The notes under the pieces: generated by a model
What the model was told of the DNA's origin: nothing
The model's database searches: none
Seen by the model: only the letters and a program-made list of their open reading frames with translations
Translations under genes and position numbers: made by a program
Origin: a virus
IMG/VR virus record: IMGVR_UViG_3300030389_003465
Location: 1-21,906 of that record
Reading direction: 5' to 3' (one strand)
Length of the DNA: 21,906 nucleotides
Shown here: in pieces, positions 4,864 through 14,685 of the stretch
Layout of the letters: each line of letters starts with the position of its first letter
Position numbering within the stretch: the first letter of the stretch is position 1

Positions 4864-6227
4864 GGGGTAATAGATTAAGAAACAAGCAACAACTTTCAAG
4901 CGGGTTTTATCATGCACATGATGTTCTTAGTTTAGCTGATTTAAATAATGCTACATGGTCTCAAGGGCAGCAAGTAAGTAAAAAATTTAAAAATAATTAT
5001 ATTGATTTAATTAATCTCAACATGCTAGGAAATATGGCGGGTCTTAAACAAACTGCACCTGATTATGATTTCAATAATTCTTTAGAAAAGTTCATTAGTA
5101 TTTGTGGAGACGAATATGACAAGTGGCTCAAATCACAAAAGTACACTTACAATCTGACAACCTTGTTAGATGTGATGCCTAACAACACTACAGTCAATAA
5201 ATTTTTTGAGGACATAGTGATAAGAGTTCCATCCGAACAATGCTTGATAATTAAAGAACATCCTTTTTTTACAACTATAGTTGCTATGGAAGAATATCCT
5301 AAAGTTGAAAAACATAATCACATAAAAGATTTAATAGCAAAAAGGTCACAAGATTCTAAAACAGCTTTGAAAAGTTTTGACCAAATGACAAACTTTGAAT
5401 TTGACTGCTGGTTAAGATGCACAGTTACTTTCTCTTATTGTTTGGATGATGAGACAAAGAAAAATATATTAAATGATAATTTAGACCGTGAACTTAAAAA
5501 TGTATTGACGGGCAGAAAGTCTTTTTTTCTCCCCCAAGAATTTTGGATTCCAATTGGTAATCAGGTCAAAGTAAGTATGCTCGACAATGGTCTTATCTTC
5601 CCTTTACCTTTAATGCCTAATGACCCTTTTTCTGCTTGGGAACAAAACATACCAAATATAATTACACATTTATATAACCCAAACAGGGTTGTGGAAGCGG
5701 GTTACAAAAGCATTTATAAAGATGAATTTGTAGACAGTGCAAAACAGGAAAGAAAAGCCAGAGTTAAAAATTACACTGACACTGATTTTTCAAAAGAAAT
5801 AACTTCACCTCTCATGTCTACTTCGGAACATGTTTTGAATACTGTTATTGGCATTGGTATTTTATTCAACCCTGATTTTAAAGATGCTTGTGTTAGCTGC
5901 AAGAAACAAGGCTTTGTACAACCAAGCAACAAACAGTTTAACAAAGACAATCCTTATAAAAACAGACCTTCACATAAACCTAAGTTTGAGCATTACATAG
6001 TTTCATTAAACATACCTGACGAAGTTTCAACTGAATCAAAAACACAAGGTCACAAGAAAAGATTGCATTACAGAAGAGGGCACTTAATGAGGTCTACAAG
6101 TAAGAATGCTGTCAATGGCTTTGTTTGGAGAAAAGCTTGTTGGGTTGGTAACAAAGAAATTGGTGTAGTTACAAAAGACTATATCGTGAATGTAGATAAA
6201 GAAATAGGTCAATTAGAAACAGTATGA
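4860..6227 (+). CDS. 455-residue orphan with C-terminal RRGH module
   Basis: The largest rightward gene in the window, encoding 455 residues of no family I can name. The first 300 residues look like a mixed globular domain with many aromatic and acidic residues. Near residue 345 there is a CVSCKKQG pair of cysteines. The C-terminal 60 residues read KRLHYRRGHLMRST...WRKACWVGNKEIG, a His/Arg-rich motif (HYRRGHxxR then WVG) that I have seen at the ends of other phage hypothetical proteins. It overlaps both neighbours by ATGA. Its place before the integrase hints at replication or lysogeny control, but nothing in the sequence proves that. Confidence 0.8.
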   Translation: MRGNRLRNKQQLSSGFYHAHDVLSLADLNNATWSQGQQVSKKFKNNYIDLINLNMLGNMAGLKQTAPDYDFNNSLEKFISICGDEYDKWLKSQKYTYNLTTLLDVMPNNTTVNKFFEDIVIRVPSEQCLIIKEHPFFTTIVAMEEYPKVEKHNHIKDLIAKRSQDSKTALKSFDQMTNFEFDCWLRCTVTFSYCLDDETKKNILNDNLDRELKNVLTGRKSFFLPQEFWIPIGNQVKVSMLDNGLIFPLPLMPNDPFSAWEQNIPNIITHLYNPNRVVEAGYKSIYKDEFVDSAKQERKARVKNYTDTDFSKEITSPLMSTSEHVLNTVIGIGILFNPDFKDACVSCKKQGFVQPSNKQFNKDNPYKNRPSHKPKFEHYIVSLNIPDEVSTESKTQGHKKRLHYRRGHLMRSTSKNAVNGFVWRKACWVGNKEIGVVTKDYIVNVDKEIGQLETV

Positions 6228-6337
6228 AAACTAAAATTAAACATGCAGGAAAGTTATCCCAAAAGAGCTTGGATAATATAAGACATCAATTAAAAAAAAG
6301 GAGAAAAATAAATGAAGACTTGGAAAGAAGCACTTAA
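6224..6337 (+). CDS. Possible 37-residue basic peptide before integrase
   Basis: An ATGA overlap at 6224-6227 opens a 37-codon frame ending inside the integrase gene, a 26-base overlap with its start at 6312. The product is strongly basic (KTKIKHAGKLSQKSL, QLKKRRK) and could form one helix. It contains the integrase ribosome binding site (AAGGAG at 6299-6304), so its translation could tune integrase expression. A very small excisionase-like factor is conceivable, but no winged-helix pattern is visible. It could also be a chance frame. Confidence 0.4.
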   Translation: MKTKIKHAGKLSQKSLDNIRHQLKKRRKINEDLERST

Positions 6338-7112
6338 AGAATATTACAGATTTAAAAAGATGGGAAAGAATGATTTTTCATACAGAAAATATTTTGACCC
6401 ATTGTTAGAAAATAAGGATTTAAATTCTTTGACTAGAGCTGACATTGCTGCCATAAGGTCTGGCATCAAGGGTAAATCAGGGACAGTCAATAGATATTTA
6501 AGTTTCTTCAGAGCAATACTTAATTTTGCTTATGAAGAGTTGGGGTGGTTAGATACCAAGCCTTTCGTGAAAAGTGTCGATAATTCTCCCAAAAAGTCAC
6601 ACTACTTTTCGCAAGAGGATATTGAAAAGCTTTATGTTCATCTCCCCGAGCATTTAAAAAAGCCTTTCATTTTCTCCTTATTGACAGGAGTAAGAATGTC
6701 TAACTGCCTCAATCTTAGATGGGAGCAAATAGTAGAGGACCAAGTAGCTATAGAAGGTACAGAAACAAAAAATGGTAAAGTTTTATGTGTACCTTTGAAC
6801 AAAAAATGCAAAGAGCTTTTAAGCAGCATTGAAAGGAAAGGTCCTTATGTTTTTACCTATGCAGGTAGAAAAATAACCAGAGCATCTAATACAGGCTGGT
6901 ATAAAGCATTAGATAAAGCTGGTTTGAAAGGTATGCGTTGGCATGATTTAAGGCATACATGGGCTTCACATCATGTACAAAATGGTACGCCTTTACATAC
7001 GTTACAGATTTTAGGAGGTTGGTCAGATTTCAATATCGTGACTAGATACGCACATTTGTCTAAAGATTATCTTAATGATGCTTGTGAGGTGTCTAATAGT
7101 CTGGTATCTTGA
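6312..7112 (+). CDS. int: Tyrosine recombinase, phage integrase
   Basis: A 266-residue site-specific recombinase that would insert and excise the phage chromosome. The N-terminal arm/core-binding domain (about residues 1-95) has the usual SLTRADIAAI and a long FFRAILNFAYEELGW helix. The catalytic domain carries the full set: Arg128 in TGVRMSNCLNLRW, a beta-hairpin lysine near residue 155 (TKNGK), His211 and Arg214 in HDLRHTWASHH, Trp237 in LGGWSD, and Tyr246 in TRYAHLS. It is somewhat short for the family but nothing essential is missing. The start has AAGGAG nearby. It marks the phage as temperate and ends the rightward block, facing the virion genes. Confidence 0.93.
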   Translation: MKTWKEALKEYYRFKKMGKNDFSYRKYFDPLLENKDLNSLTRADIAAIRSGIKGKSGTVNRYLSFFRAILNFAYEELGWLDTKPFVKSVDNSPKKSHYFSQEDIEKLYVHLPEHLKKPFIFSLLTGVRMSNCLNLRWEQIVEDQVAIEGTETKNGKVLCVPLNKKCKELLSSIERKGPYVFTYAGRKITRASNTGWYKALDKAGLKGMRWHDLRHTWASHHVQNGTPLHTLQILGGWSDFNIVTRYAHLSKDYLNDACEVSNSLVS

Positions 7113-7126
7113 TGACTAGACCTTCG

Positions 7127-7190
7127 GCAGGGCAAGAGATTTTTTCATATTTTTCTCCCCTAAATAGGTTATGTTAATAGCTTGTCCTGC
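7127..7190. terminator. Inverted repeat between convergent gene blocks
   Basis: GCAGGGCAAG (7127-7136) faces CTTGTCCTGC (7181-7190), ten pairs with one G-T mismatch, across a 44-base T-rich loop that includes TTTTTT and TTTTT runs. It fills the gap where the integrase block and the leftward virion block meet. It may help end transcription from either side, though the loop is long for an intrinsic terminator. The attachment site of an integrase is often next to its gene, so part of this gap could be attP; no tRNA-like 3' end is visible. Confidence 0.35.
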
Positions 7191-7193
7191 TTT

Positions 7194-10100
7194 CTAATCC
7201 TCTTCATCATCTTTGGCTTTTTTTGCTTTTAATTCTTCTGCCATTAATTTTTTAACTTCATTAAAATCTTGATTGAAATTCTTTTTCTTTACTAAAATTT
7301 CTAGTTGTATTTCTTTTTTCTCAGCTTCTAATTGCATTTTTGTATCATAATCTTCAGCTGCCTGATAATCTAAATTTAACTGCCTTAGTTCTTTATTTTT
7401 TTCCTTTATAAATTTAGTTGTCTCATCGTAAATTGAGACATACCCAGCCTCTCTTATTGCTTTTCTTTCTTCTTCTGAACCTGTAAGTGTCAAATCTTCT
7501 AAACCAGAGCCAATTCTTTCTCTAAATTCTTCTTCCGTTTCTGACATTTTTTCTTCATCCATGTCAGTATCTGCAAATTCTCTCATTGCCTCTTGAAATT
7601 TAAGTACCTCTTGCACATTTCTTTCAAAGATTTCAGAGTCTACATAATCTCTGGGTCCAGCCAACACCCTTCTCAATCCAAGAACATCTGTACTCGGCTG
7701 TGTAAACTCTGTTGTCAATTGTTTACCAGCTTCGTAAAATCTAAAAGAGGTCCTTCCTAGTCCACCTGTAGCTTCGCCAATAAAATATTGTAAAGTTCTT
7801 GGGTCTATATCAACTGCACCAGAATAAAATTGATTGCCTCCTGTTAAATCATTTATAAAACGAGTCATGCCTTTTGTAAATTCAAAAGCTCTTTGTGATT
7901 GGTTATAACTCCTTGGCATAGTATCGCCAATAAGTCTTCTTACATCTTCGCTTGTTTTTATAGGGGAACCAAAATGGTCTTTATTTTGCATCCAATTTAC
8001 TACAGGTTTAAATGCTGAAGGTGATATAACTGCTGCTGCAGTTTCTCCAAATGTATCTCTATCAGAAAAAGTTAAAGGTGCATAATTGTGTAATAAAGAT
8101 TCAGTCAAATCTAGTGTTGCTTCTTGAAAAGAAACATCATAATTGTCTACAATTTTTCCTAAAGCATATTCTGTTGTGACTCTTCCTAAGTCATGAAACA
8201 GTGCATAACCATAAGGCTTTGGAATGCCCAAGCCTATTGGTAATTTTCTTTCTCCGTCATCGGAAATTAAATAATATTTAGAGCCTGTTCCCCATCTATC
8301 AACCTGCACCTTACCTTTAGAAATATCTATATCTGGAAACATAAAAATAAATTTAGTTTGTTTTTCCCAATCAGGTATTTTTTTATACCAATTAACACCA
8401 TCATCTTCGTCTTCTGCTCCATAAAGAATGTTCCACATGGTAGATAACGAGCCTAACAAACCTAAAGCTGCTGTTGCTTTTACTTTTCTTGATGATTTTT
8501 CTTTTCCTGCAAGACCTCTAAATACATTAACAGAACCTTGTATTGAAGCATTAAAAAACATGTAAAGTGCGTTTGCTGTAGGACCCATAGTTCCCATTCT
8601 GTTAAAGTTTATTGTAAGGTTTTTTGCCAAGACAGCTGCTTTTTCAAAATCTTTTGGAGTAGCCACATCAATCCCACCAATCATTTCAATGTAACCCTCA
8701 AAAGCAGTAAATCTAGCTGCATTCTCAATGCCCGAGTTAAACCTTTCAATAATAGCTAAAGAACTGTATAAACCATCTTTGACTTTTCCTTTAAAACTTC
8801 CAGAATAAATGTCTCTTAATCTTTCAAATTCCTGTGTCATTTGCTCAACATTTTTTTGGTCAATATATCCTGTCTCTCCACCGTATTTTTTAAACAAAAG
8901 CATTTTTGCATTTTTTAAAATTAAATTTTCTGAAAGACCATACTTTTGTCCAAGTTCTTTTATTGTGTCAGTGTTTATTTCTACACCCTCTCTTTGCATT
9001 TCAGCCATCTCTTCTCTCATAGATTTATTTGCAAGAGTTTTATTTTTTTCAAATTTAATTAATAGGGCTGAATTAGTCAGAATATTTTTAGATGTGAAAT
9101 ATTTTTTAGATATATCTAAACCTTTTGCTCTTCCGTTAGTAATTTCTTCTTCTGCCAATAAATTAAAATAAGCAGTTTGTACATCTCTTATAAAGTTATT
9201 AATCATAAAAGCTGGGTCTAAAGATGTATTGACCATTGATAAATATCTTGTAACAAATCTCATGCCTTTCATGGTAAGACTTGTTATTGTGTTATCAAAA
9301 TCATCAAAACCTTGTGCTAATCTTTTATCGTAAATTTCTACATATTTTTGTACCCCATCTTCTTTAAAACCAACTCTGCTTTTGCCTTTTGAGTCATCCC
9401 ATGCAGCATCAACAGACTCTAATTGACCAGCTTCTTCAATGACAAGCCAAAATTGGTCATTAGGAAAAGCCCTTGATAAATCAGCTAAAGATTTAACTAC
9501 TACATTCTTTTGGCTTTGCACTAATGCTGAGATAGTGTCTACGACAGATTGTTGTAAAGGTGAGTCAGCTAAAGATTCTCTACCTTTAGCTTTTCTTACC
9601 GTTGGACCAGAAACAGTCATTTGTGATTTTATTAAATTATTATTTGTCCTGAGTCTGTTTTTTTCTACTCCTGTTACAGGGTCTATTAGAGTGTCTTCCG
9701 CAAAACCCTTAAGAGGAACATAATAATTGTACCTTTCGTTCCAATCTGCAATTCTTTCTTGTGTGATTAAGCCTGAGTCGGTATAGACTTTACGCATATA
9801 TTCAATCATTGGTTTATGAAAGTTTTCATAAGCCTGTAAATATTTTTCACCTTTTTTATTTTTTGGTTTTGCAACTCCATTGCTGTATTCGATGCCATAA
9901 CCTTCTAAGTTTTTAACTGCTTGTTCTGTGGTCATGCCAGAACCACTCTCAGCTTTTTTCATTTTATTTCTTAAAGTAGTAAGCTTTCTTTTAGTATTTA
10001 TTAAATCTTGCTTTGCAGCATTAGGGTCGGCTTCTAATTTAAGTAATTCTAATTCTGTTTCTGCTATATCTTCAGTAAACTTTGTAGGCAAATAAGCATT

Positions 10101-13100
10101 TCTTTCTGGAGCATGAAGACTGTAAACAAAGTGATTGTACTTAGTTTCATTAATCGCATTTAAAGTTAAAAACTTAAGCATGGGTTCGTAGTAAACCTCT
10201 TGTAAATCTCTTAATAAATCTTTAACTCTACCTTGATAAATGTCTGTCTGTGTCGTGACTCTCCAATCTTTTGCATCGGGGTCCAATCCTAATTTTTTTA
10301 GTCTTTCAACAACACCTGCTTCACCAAACTGCTCAATCATGCTTTCTTCAAGAGTCCATTGTCTACCAAATCTATTTGCAACTTTTATGTTGATAGCTTC
10401 TACAAGGTCTTTATAAAAACCTAATTGCGGTATGGTAAATTCATCATTAGGGTCTGGTCCTTTTGGCGGAGGAGGAGGTCCTTCTGGGGGTTTTCTAACC
10501 TGTCCAGCTTCTATTGCATCGAGCAAAGCATTTTCTTTATTTATTTCATCTTGAGTTTTAGTTGGTTCCTTTGCATCTTTTCTTTTAGAACTAATTAATT
10601 TAGCTGGTTTGTCGCCTTTTATATCAACTACATTTGAAGGGAAAAAGCCCCATCTTGTAAGTCCGCCATTGCCATCAAATCTTATATCTCCAGCTCTAAT
10701 TTCATAAGTATGTAATTTAGATGGAGTCACATCTTGAGGTTGGAAAAGGCTATCCATAATATTTCTATTTCTTTCAGCAATTAAATCTACTGCACCTTTT
10801 TTTTCTATATCTTCTTCTCTTAATCTTTCTCTGTTTGCTTTATTTATTTGTTCTTGTGTAATTTTGGATTCTTCTACTTCAAACTCTGCATCTGCTTTAG
10901 TCAATGTAACCAAATCACCGTATCTTAATTCTGCAGTAGGAGCTGCTCGATAAACGGTCAAAATAGCATCAGGATTACCTTTTATTTCTAACAGCTTGTT
11001 TATTAACTGTCTTTCTTCTTGATACCTGCCGTCAAGAAAATATTTTAACTTTTCATAGTTTTCCCCTGCATCAAAAGAAAAAACAGAATAGCCTTTTGTA
11101 GTAAATTCTTCTGTAGCTTCCTGATTTAAATCGTGTGCGGGGGGACCGTATTGTGGGGGGACAAAATCTGCGGCATGACCCGAAGATTCATCTCTAGGGG
11201 TTAGAGTTTCAGACCCGACAGCTCTTGAACTTTGAGTGCTGCCTTGTTCGCCTGTAGTCGGTCTAAGTCGTTCTTCCTCTCTAGTTGTTGTAACTTGCCC
11301 GTCTCTTGTGTCTGTTGCATCTGTTCTATCATCTTCTCCCAATCGTTCACTTTCTTGTTGTTCTCTAAAGCTTCTGTTAGTGTTGAGGAAAGACTTGTTG
11401 AGTCTGTAGATTTCAAAATCTGGCTGGGAACTATCGTACCCAAAAGCAGTTCGTAATCCGCTACTAACTTCGTTAAAGGTGTTGAGACTGATTGCATTTT
11501 CTATATCTTCTATTAATTTTGTGGTTCTTGGTGCATTTGCCTTAAAGAACTCAGAATTAGTATATTTTAATGCAAATACTTGTGCAAACATTTCTGCAGC
11601 CAAAAACTCAGGAAAGTTATTTTCTTCCTTAGTTGTTTTAGGAACTCGCAAAGATGCCAAGCCGAAATTATTGTAGTAACCTTCTACTTCATTTAATGCA
11701 GTCTGCAATTCAGGTGTCATTGTAATATCACCCTCTTTTATTTGTTTTCTTACTGCTGCCACTCTAAAAGCATTTTCAGCATGAACAAAAAGGCTGTGCA
11801 TCGGATAAGATAACAAGCCGCCTGTTTTTTTATTTTTTAAACCAGCTTGAAATCTAGCTTCTCCTTCGGGCAAACTTCTGCCAAATACCAAAGTATCTGA
11901 CTGTATCTGTAAATTTGCGTTTCGATAAATATTATATATTTCATTAAAAACTTCACCCCCCGTTTTAAAAGAAAAATCTTCTAAATTTTGACCACTAGCT
12001 GCAAATCTTACATTTTCTTTTTTAAAGTCAGGAAAAGCAAAAAGTGGGGAGTTAAATGCCAGAGATATTCCAGAGCCATCAGGGTTTTGATTGTAAGAAA
12101 AATCAATGTGATGTGCTAACTCATGCAACAAAGTACCCGTTGCATTGTAATTTAAAAAATCTTTATTTTGTTCTGTATTAAAATATTCTTCATCAAGAGT
12201 AATGTTTGCACTGCTATGGTAATACTCACCTCTAAGAGACTCATCAATTTTATTTTTAAGAATTTTTATTCCATTAACACCTGTAAAAGCTTTTTCAGGA
12301 ACACCAAGAGAGAAAGCTATATTCAAAATTTCTGCCAATCTTAAATCTTCTACTTCCGTTGGGCTTCTATATCTACCAACAACTTTAAGCTCCTGATAAG
12401 TTAATGAAGGCTCAACAGTTTTATCTTTTGTATATTCTGGCTCTGGTAACTCTAAGTTGCCTTGAGATATTCCGATTATGTTTTTAATGTCCTCTTCAGG
12501 TATGTTATACAAATTTGTGCTTTCAAAACTTTCAACAGATGTAGAAAAACTTAAGCCCTCATCTTGTGTAGCTTCCCTTTCTTGTAACTCTCTAATCGTT
12601 ATAAAACCTGCACCTTTTTCGCTTTGCTTAGTTAAAAGGTCATTAACAAAGTTTTCTTTGATAGTATTTAACTCTTCTTGAGAAGCTTCTATAACAGGAG
12701 AGTCTGCTTCGCTAAATTCAAAACTTTGTAAAGTTTTTATTGGTACTTTGTATTCTTCTGTGTCGGGAAACTCATCTCTTGTTATGTCTCTGGATGCACT
12801 TACTGCTTGTGGTGTTGTCGTCTCTGCAGATGAAACAAAATTTATAAACTTATTTAATGTCTCTAAATCTTTTTGTAAATTTTCTTTCACATTGTCTTTA
12901 GCTGTAGTAATTCTTTCTTCGATGTTGTCTGCAAAATCTTTTACTTGTTGGTTGAAAGATTCTGAGTCTAGTATTTCAGTTGGAGAAACACCCATAATAT
13001 TCAAAACATTTTTATTAGTAAGTAAGAAATCCTCTATATCTAAACCCATGTCTTCTGACAAAGCTTCTGTATAAATCGAAGCAAGAAGTTTTTCTTCTTC

Positions 13101-14681
13101 TGACAGCTCAGTAATATTCTGGTCGTTTTTCAATAAGTTTTTGACAAGCTCAGAATCTACAAGAAAGTCAGGTGCTCCAAACTCAAAACTTTCTCTTGAA
13201 GGATTTAAAAGTTGTTCAATGTTTGGGTCATCTAGGTTAAAAGGTTCATTAGGAGAAAATCTTCCAAAGTTTTTTCCTAGAATGCCTTGTCTGTTTGCAA
13301 ATTTAGCCATGTCTAAAAATGTGTCATCCATTGCATGAAAGCTAGATTCTACTTCCCTTGACATAGTATCAAGTTCTCTAGCAACTCTTCTGCCGACATT
13401 TGGGTCTAAAGAATTTATAAATGATTTTATTTCTGGAGAATATGAAACTACACCTTGAGTTGTAACTATTCCTCCAGCACCAACGACTGTTGCTATTGCT
13501 GTCATTTCGGCATTGTCCCTTAATACATCAACCCAGCTAGGTCCTTGATAAGTTGGGTCATCTTTTAAATTCCAAGCTATATTCAGTTCATTTTTTACGC
13601 CTCTGACAGCTTTGTTAGTTTCTTGTAAAAAAGCATTTAATTGTTCTCCTCCTAATTCTGTTCCTAAAGTCACAAGACCGTTCATAGCTACATTTTTAAA
13701 CTTTCCTTTGTTCATTTTTCTAAATGCAGTAAGACCTTTTGTTGCATAAGGCAAAGGAATCATTTCAGTACCAATTTCAAAAGCAGCAGACAAATTAGCA
13801 GCATCAGCAGCTTCTCTATGAGTCAAACCACTTTGTAAAGATTCTCTATAGGTTGCAGAGCCTTCTAACAAACCGAAAACAGGTAACATTCCATAAACAA
13901 AACTCGGGTTTCTAGTTGCTGCGGTTGCTAACATTGCAGGAGCCATAAGTGCAAAAGATGTAACTCCTGAAGCAGCAGCTGAACCTTTTTTTCCAAGCCC
14001 ATGAGATTCATAAATATCTTTTATGTATTTTTCTCTTTCTTTTATTCTTGTTTCGAGCTTGTCGTAATCTTGTGTAAAGCTCTCTATAATTTCTGCTTTT
14101 TTTTCTATGGGAGTATTGTTCCAAGTTTCTTCTTGGAATTTTCTGTATTCGTCTTTTTTAACAGCAAGTTCAATATCAGAAAAAATAAAAGGATTTGGAG
14201 AAATAAATCCGCTTGGCGGCTCAGTTCTGCCTGTAGCAACTTCAACATTTTCTGCTATTGTTCTTTGCTGATAAATATCAATTGCATTACCTATTGAAGG
14301 TAGGGTAGATTTCAAACCTGCTGGTACTACATCTGTAAAAAATCCTGTAAAAGAATCATAAAGACTTGAAAGGTCTGACTTAAGTTTTTCTGGGTCAGGC
14401 AATGATTCTGAATTGATTGTAGATAAAGCAGGAATTGCTGCTGGTTCAAACAAAGAAGGTCCTTTGAAAGTCTTTCTAATTTCTAAATCTTTAGAAATAG
14501 AATTTAAAGCATCTGCTGATAAAGAAGGTCTTTGCTCTTTTTCAAGCTCTTCAGATGTAGGAGTTTCTGCTAAAGTTTGTAAAAGAGGCTCTTGTTTTTT
14601 TTCTTCTTCCTCTTCTTCAAGAATGTCTGTATTCGGCTGTATCTCAGCCAAAATATCGTTAAGTTCTTTCTGTGTAGCCAT
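7194..14681 (-). CDS. Giant multi-domain internal virion (ejection) protein
   Basis: A 2495-residue protein, last of the leftward virion genes. It has a charged N-terminal region, a hydrophobic small-residue stretch (about 230-275), and a zinc-peptidase motif LLHELAHHIDF (His853, Glu854, His857). An acidic/Thr-rich linker follows at about 1070-1170. A VYRAAP...GDLVTLTK...RWGFFP region (about 1243-1345) resembles ADP-ribosyltransferase-like domains of large polyvalent proteins. Then come a proline run (about 1395), a DPAFMINNFIRD segment (about 1810-1840) typical of phage polyvalent proteins, and a C-terminal coiled coil (2415-2495). GAGG precedes the ATG. Such proteins are packaged and injected; the peptidase and transferase calls rest on motifs. 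The role by position is like T7 gp16. Confidence 0.8.
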   Translation of the reverse strand: MATQKELNDILAEIQPNTDILEEEEEEKKQEPLLQTLAETPTSEELEKEQRPSLSADALNSISKDLEIRKTFKGPSLFEPAAIPALSTINSESLPDPEKLKSDLSSLYDSFTGFFTDVVPAGLKSTLPSIGNAIDIYQQRTIAENVEVATGRTEPPSGFISPNPFIFSDIELAVKKDEYRKFQEETWNNTPIEKKAEIIESFTQDYDKLETRIKEREKYIKDIYESHGLGKKGSAAASGVTSFALMAPAMLATAATRNPSFVYGMLPVFGLLEGSATYRESLQSGLTHREAADAANLSAAFEIGTEMIPLPYATKGLTAFRKMNKGKFKNVAMNGLVTLGTELGGEQLNAFLQETNKAVRGVKNELNIAWNLKDDPTYQGPSWVDVLRDNAEMTAIATVVGAGGIVTTQGVVSYSPEIKSFINSLDPNVGRRVARELDTMSREVESSFHAMDDTFLDMAKFANRQGILGKNFGRFSPNEPFNLDDPNIEQLLNPSRESFEFGAPDFLVDSELVKNLLKNDQNITELSEEEKLLASIYTEALSEDMGLDIEDFLLTNKNVLNIMGVSPTEILDSESFNQQVKDFADNIEERITTAKDNVKENLQKDLETLNKFINFVSSAETTTPQAVSASRDITRDEFPDTEEYKVPIKTLQSFEFSEADSPVIEASQEELNTIKENFVNDLLTKQSEKGAGFITIRELQEREATQDEGLSFSTSVESFESTNLYNIPEEDIKNIIGISQGNLELPEPEYTKDKTVEPSLTYQELKVVGRYRSPTEVEDLRLAEILNIAFSLGVPEKAFTGVNGIKILKNKIDESLRGEYYHSSANITLDEEYFNTEQNKDFLNYNATGTLLHELAHHIDFSYNQNPDGSGISLAFNSPLFAFPDFKKENVRFAASGQNLEDFSFKTGGEVFNEIYNIYRNANLQIQSDTLVFGRSLPEGEARFQAGLKNKKTGGLLSYPMHSLFVHAENAFRVAAVRKQIKEGDITMTPELQTALNEVEGYYNNFGLASLRVPKTTKEENNFPEFLAAEMFAQVFALKYTNSEFFKANAPRTTKLIEDIENAISLNTFNEVSSGLRTAFGYDSSQPDFEIYRLNKSFLNTNRSFREQQESERLGEDDRTDATDTRDGQVTTTREEERLRPTTGEQGSTQSSRAVGSETLTPRDESSGHAADFVPPQYGPPAHDLNQEATEEFTTKGYSVFSFDAGENYEKLKYFLDGRYQEERQLINKLLEIKGNPDAILTVYRAAPTAELRYGDLVTLTKADAEFEVEESKITQEQINKANRERLREEDIEKKGAVDLIAERNRNIMDSLFQPQDVTPSKLHTYEIRAGDIRFDGNGGLTRWGFFPSNVVDIKGDKPAKLISSKRKDAKEPTKTQDEINKENALLDAIEAGQVRKPPEGPPPPPKGPDPNDEFTIPQLGFYKDLVEAINIKVANRFGRQWTLEESMIEQFGEAGVVERLKKLGLDPDAKDWRVTTQTDIYQGRVKDLLRDLQEVYYEPMLKFLTLNAINETKYNHFVYSLHAPERNAYLPTKFTEDIAETELELLKLEADPNAAKQDLINTKRKLTTLRNKMKKAESGSGMTTEQAVKNLEGYGIEYSNGVAKPKNKKGEKYLQAYENFHKPMIEYMRKVYTDSGLITQERIADWNERYNYYVPLKGFAEDTLIDPVTGVEKNRLRTNNNLIKSQMTVSGPTVRKAKGRESLADSPLQQSVVDTISALVQSQKNVVVKSLADLSRAFPNDQFWLVIEEAGQLESVDAAWDDSKGKSRVGFKEDGVQKYVEIYDKRLAQGFDDFDNTITSLTMKGMRFVTRYLSMVNTSLDPAFMINNFIRDVQTAYFNLLAEEEITNGRAKGLDISKKYFTSKNILTNSALLIKFEKNKTLANKSMREEMAEMQREGVEINTDTIKELGQKYGLSENLILKNAKMLLFKKYGGETGYIDQKNVEQMTQEFERLRDIYSGSFKGKVKDGLYSSLAIIERFNSGIENAARFTAFEGYIEMIGGIDVATPKDFEKAAVLAKNLTINFNRMGTMGPTANALYMFFNASIQGSVNVFRGLAGKEKSSRKVKATAALGLLGSLSTMWNILYGAEDEDDGVNWYKKIPDWEKQTKFIFMFPDIDISKGKVQVDRWGTGSKYYLISDDGERKLPIGLGIPKPYGYALFHDLGRVTTEYALGKIVDNYDVSFQEATLDLTESLLHNYAPLTFSDRDTFGETAAAVISPSAFKPVVNWMQNKDHFGSPIKTSEDVRRLIGDTMPRSYNQSQRAFEFTKGMTRFINDLTGGNQFYSGAVDIDPRTLQYFIGEATGGLGRTSFRFYEAGKQLTTEFTQPSTDVLGLRRVLAGPRDYVDSEIFERNVQEVLKFQEAMREFADTDMDEEKMSETEEEFRERIGSGLEDLTLTGSEEERKAIREAGYVSIYDETTKFIKEKNKELRQLNLDYQAAEDYDTKMQLEAEKKEIQLEILVKKKNFNQDFNEVKKLMAEELKAKKAKDDEED

Positions 14682-14685
14682 CTAG

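Noticed and set aside
7116-7148. 10-codon leftward frame (MKKSLALPKV) after an AGGGGAG site
   Set aside because: It is very short and lies in the convergent gap past the giant gene stop. A binding-site-like GGGGAG alone is not enough support.
7113-7193. tRNA gene or tRNA 3' end as attachment site
   Set aside because: No T-loop (GGTTCGA-like) or acceptor-stem pattern could be found on either strand.
11201-11497. 98-codon leftward frame inside the giant gene, reading like a coiled coil
   Set aside because: Its third codon positions are G/C-rich, whereas the giant protein's frame through the same bases keeps the A/T-ending codons typical of this genome. No ribosome binding site is evident.
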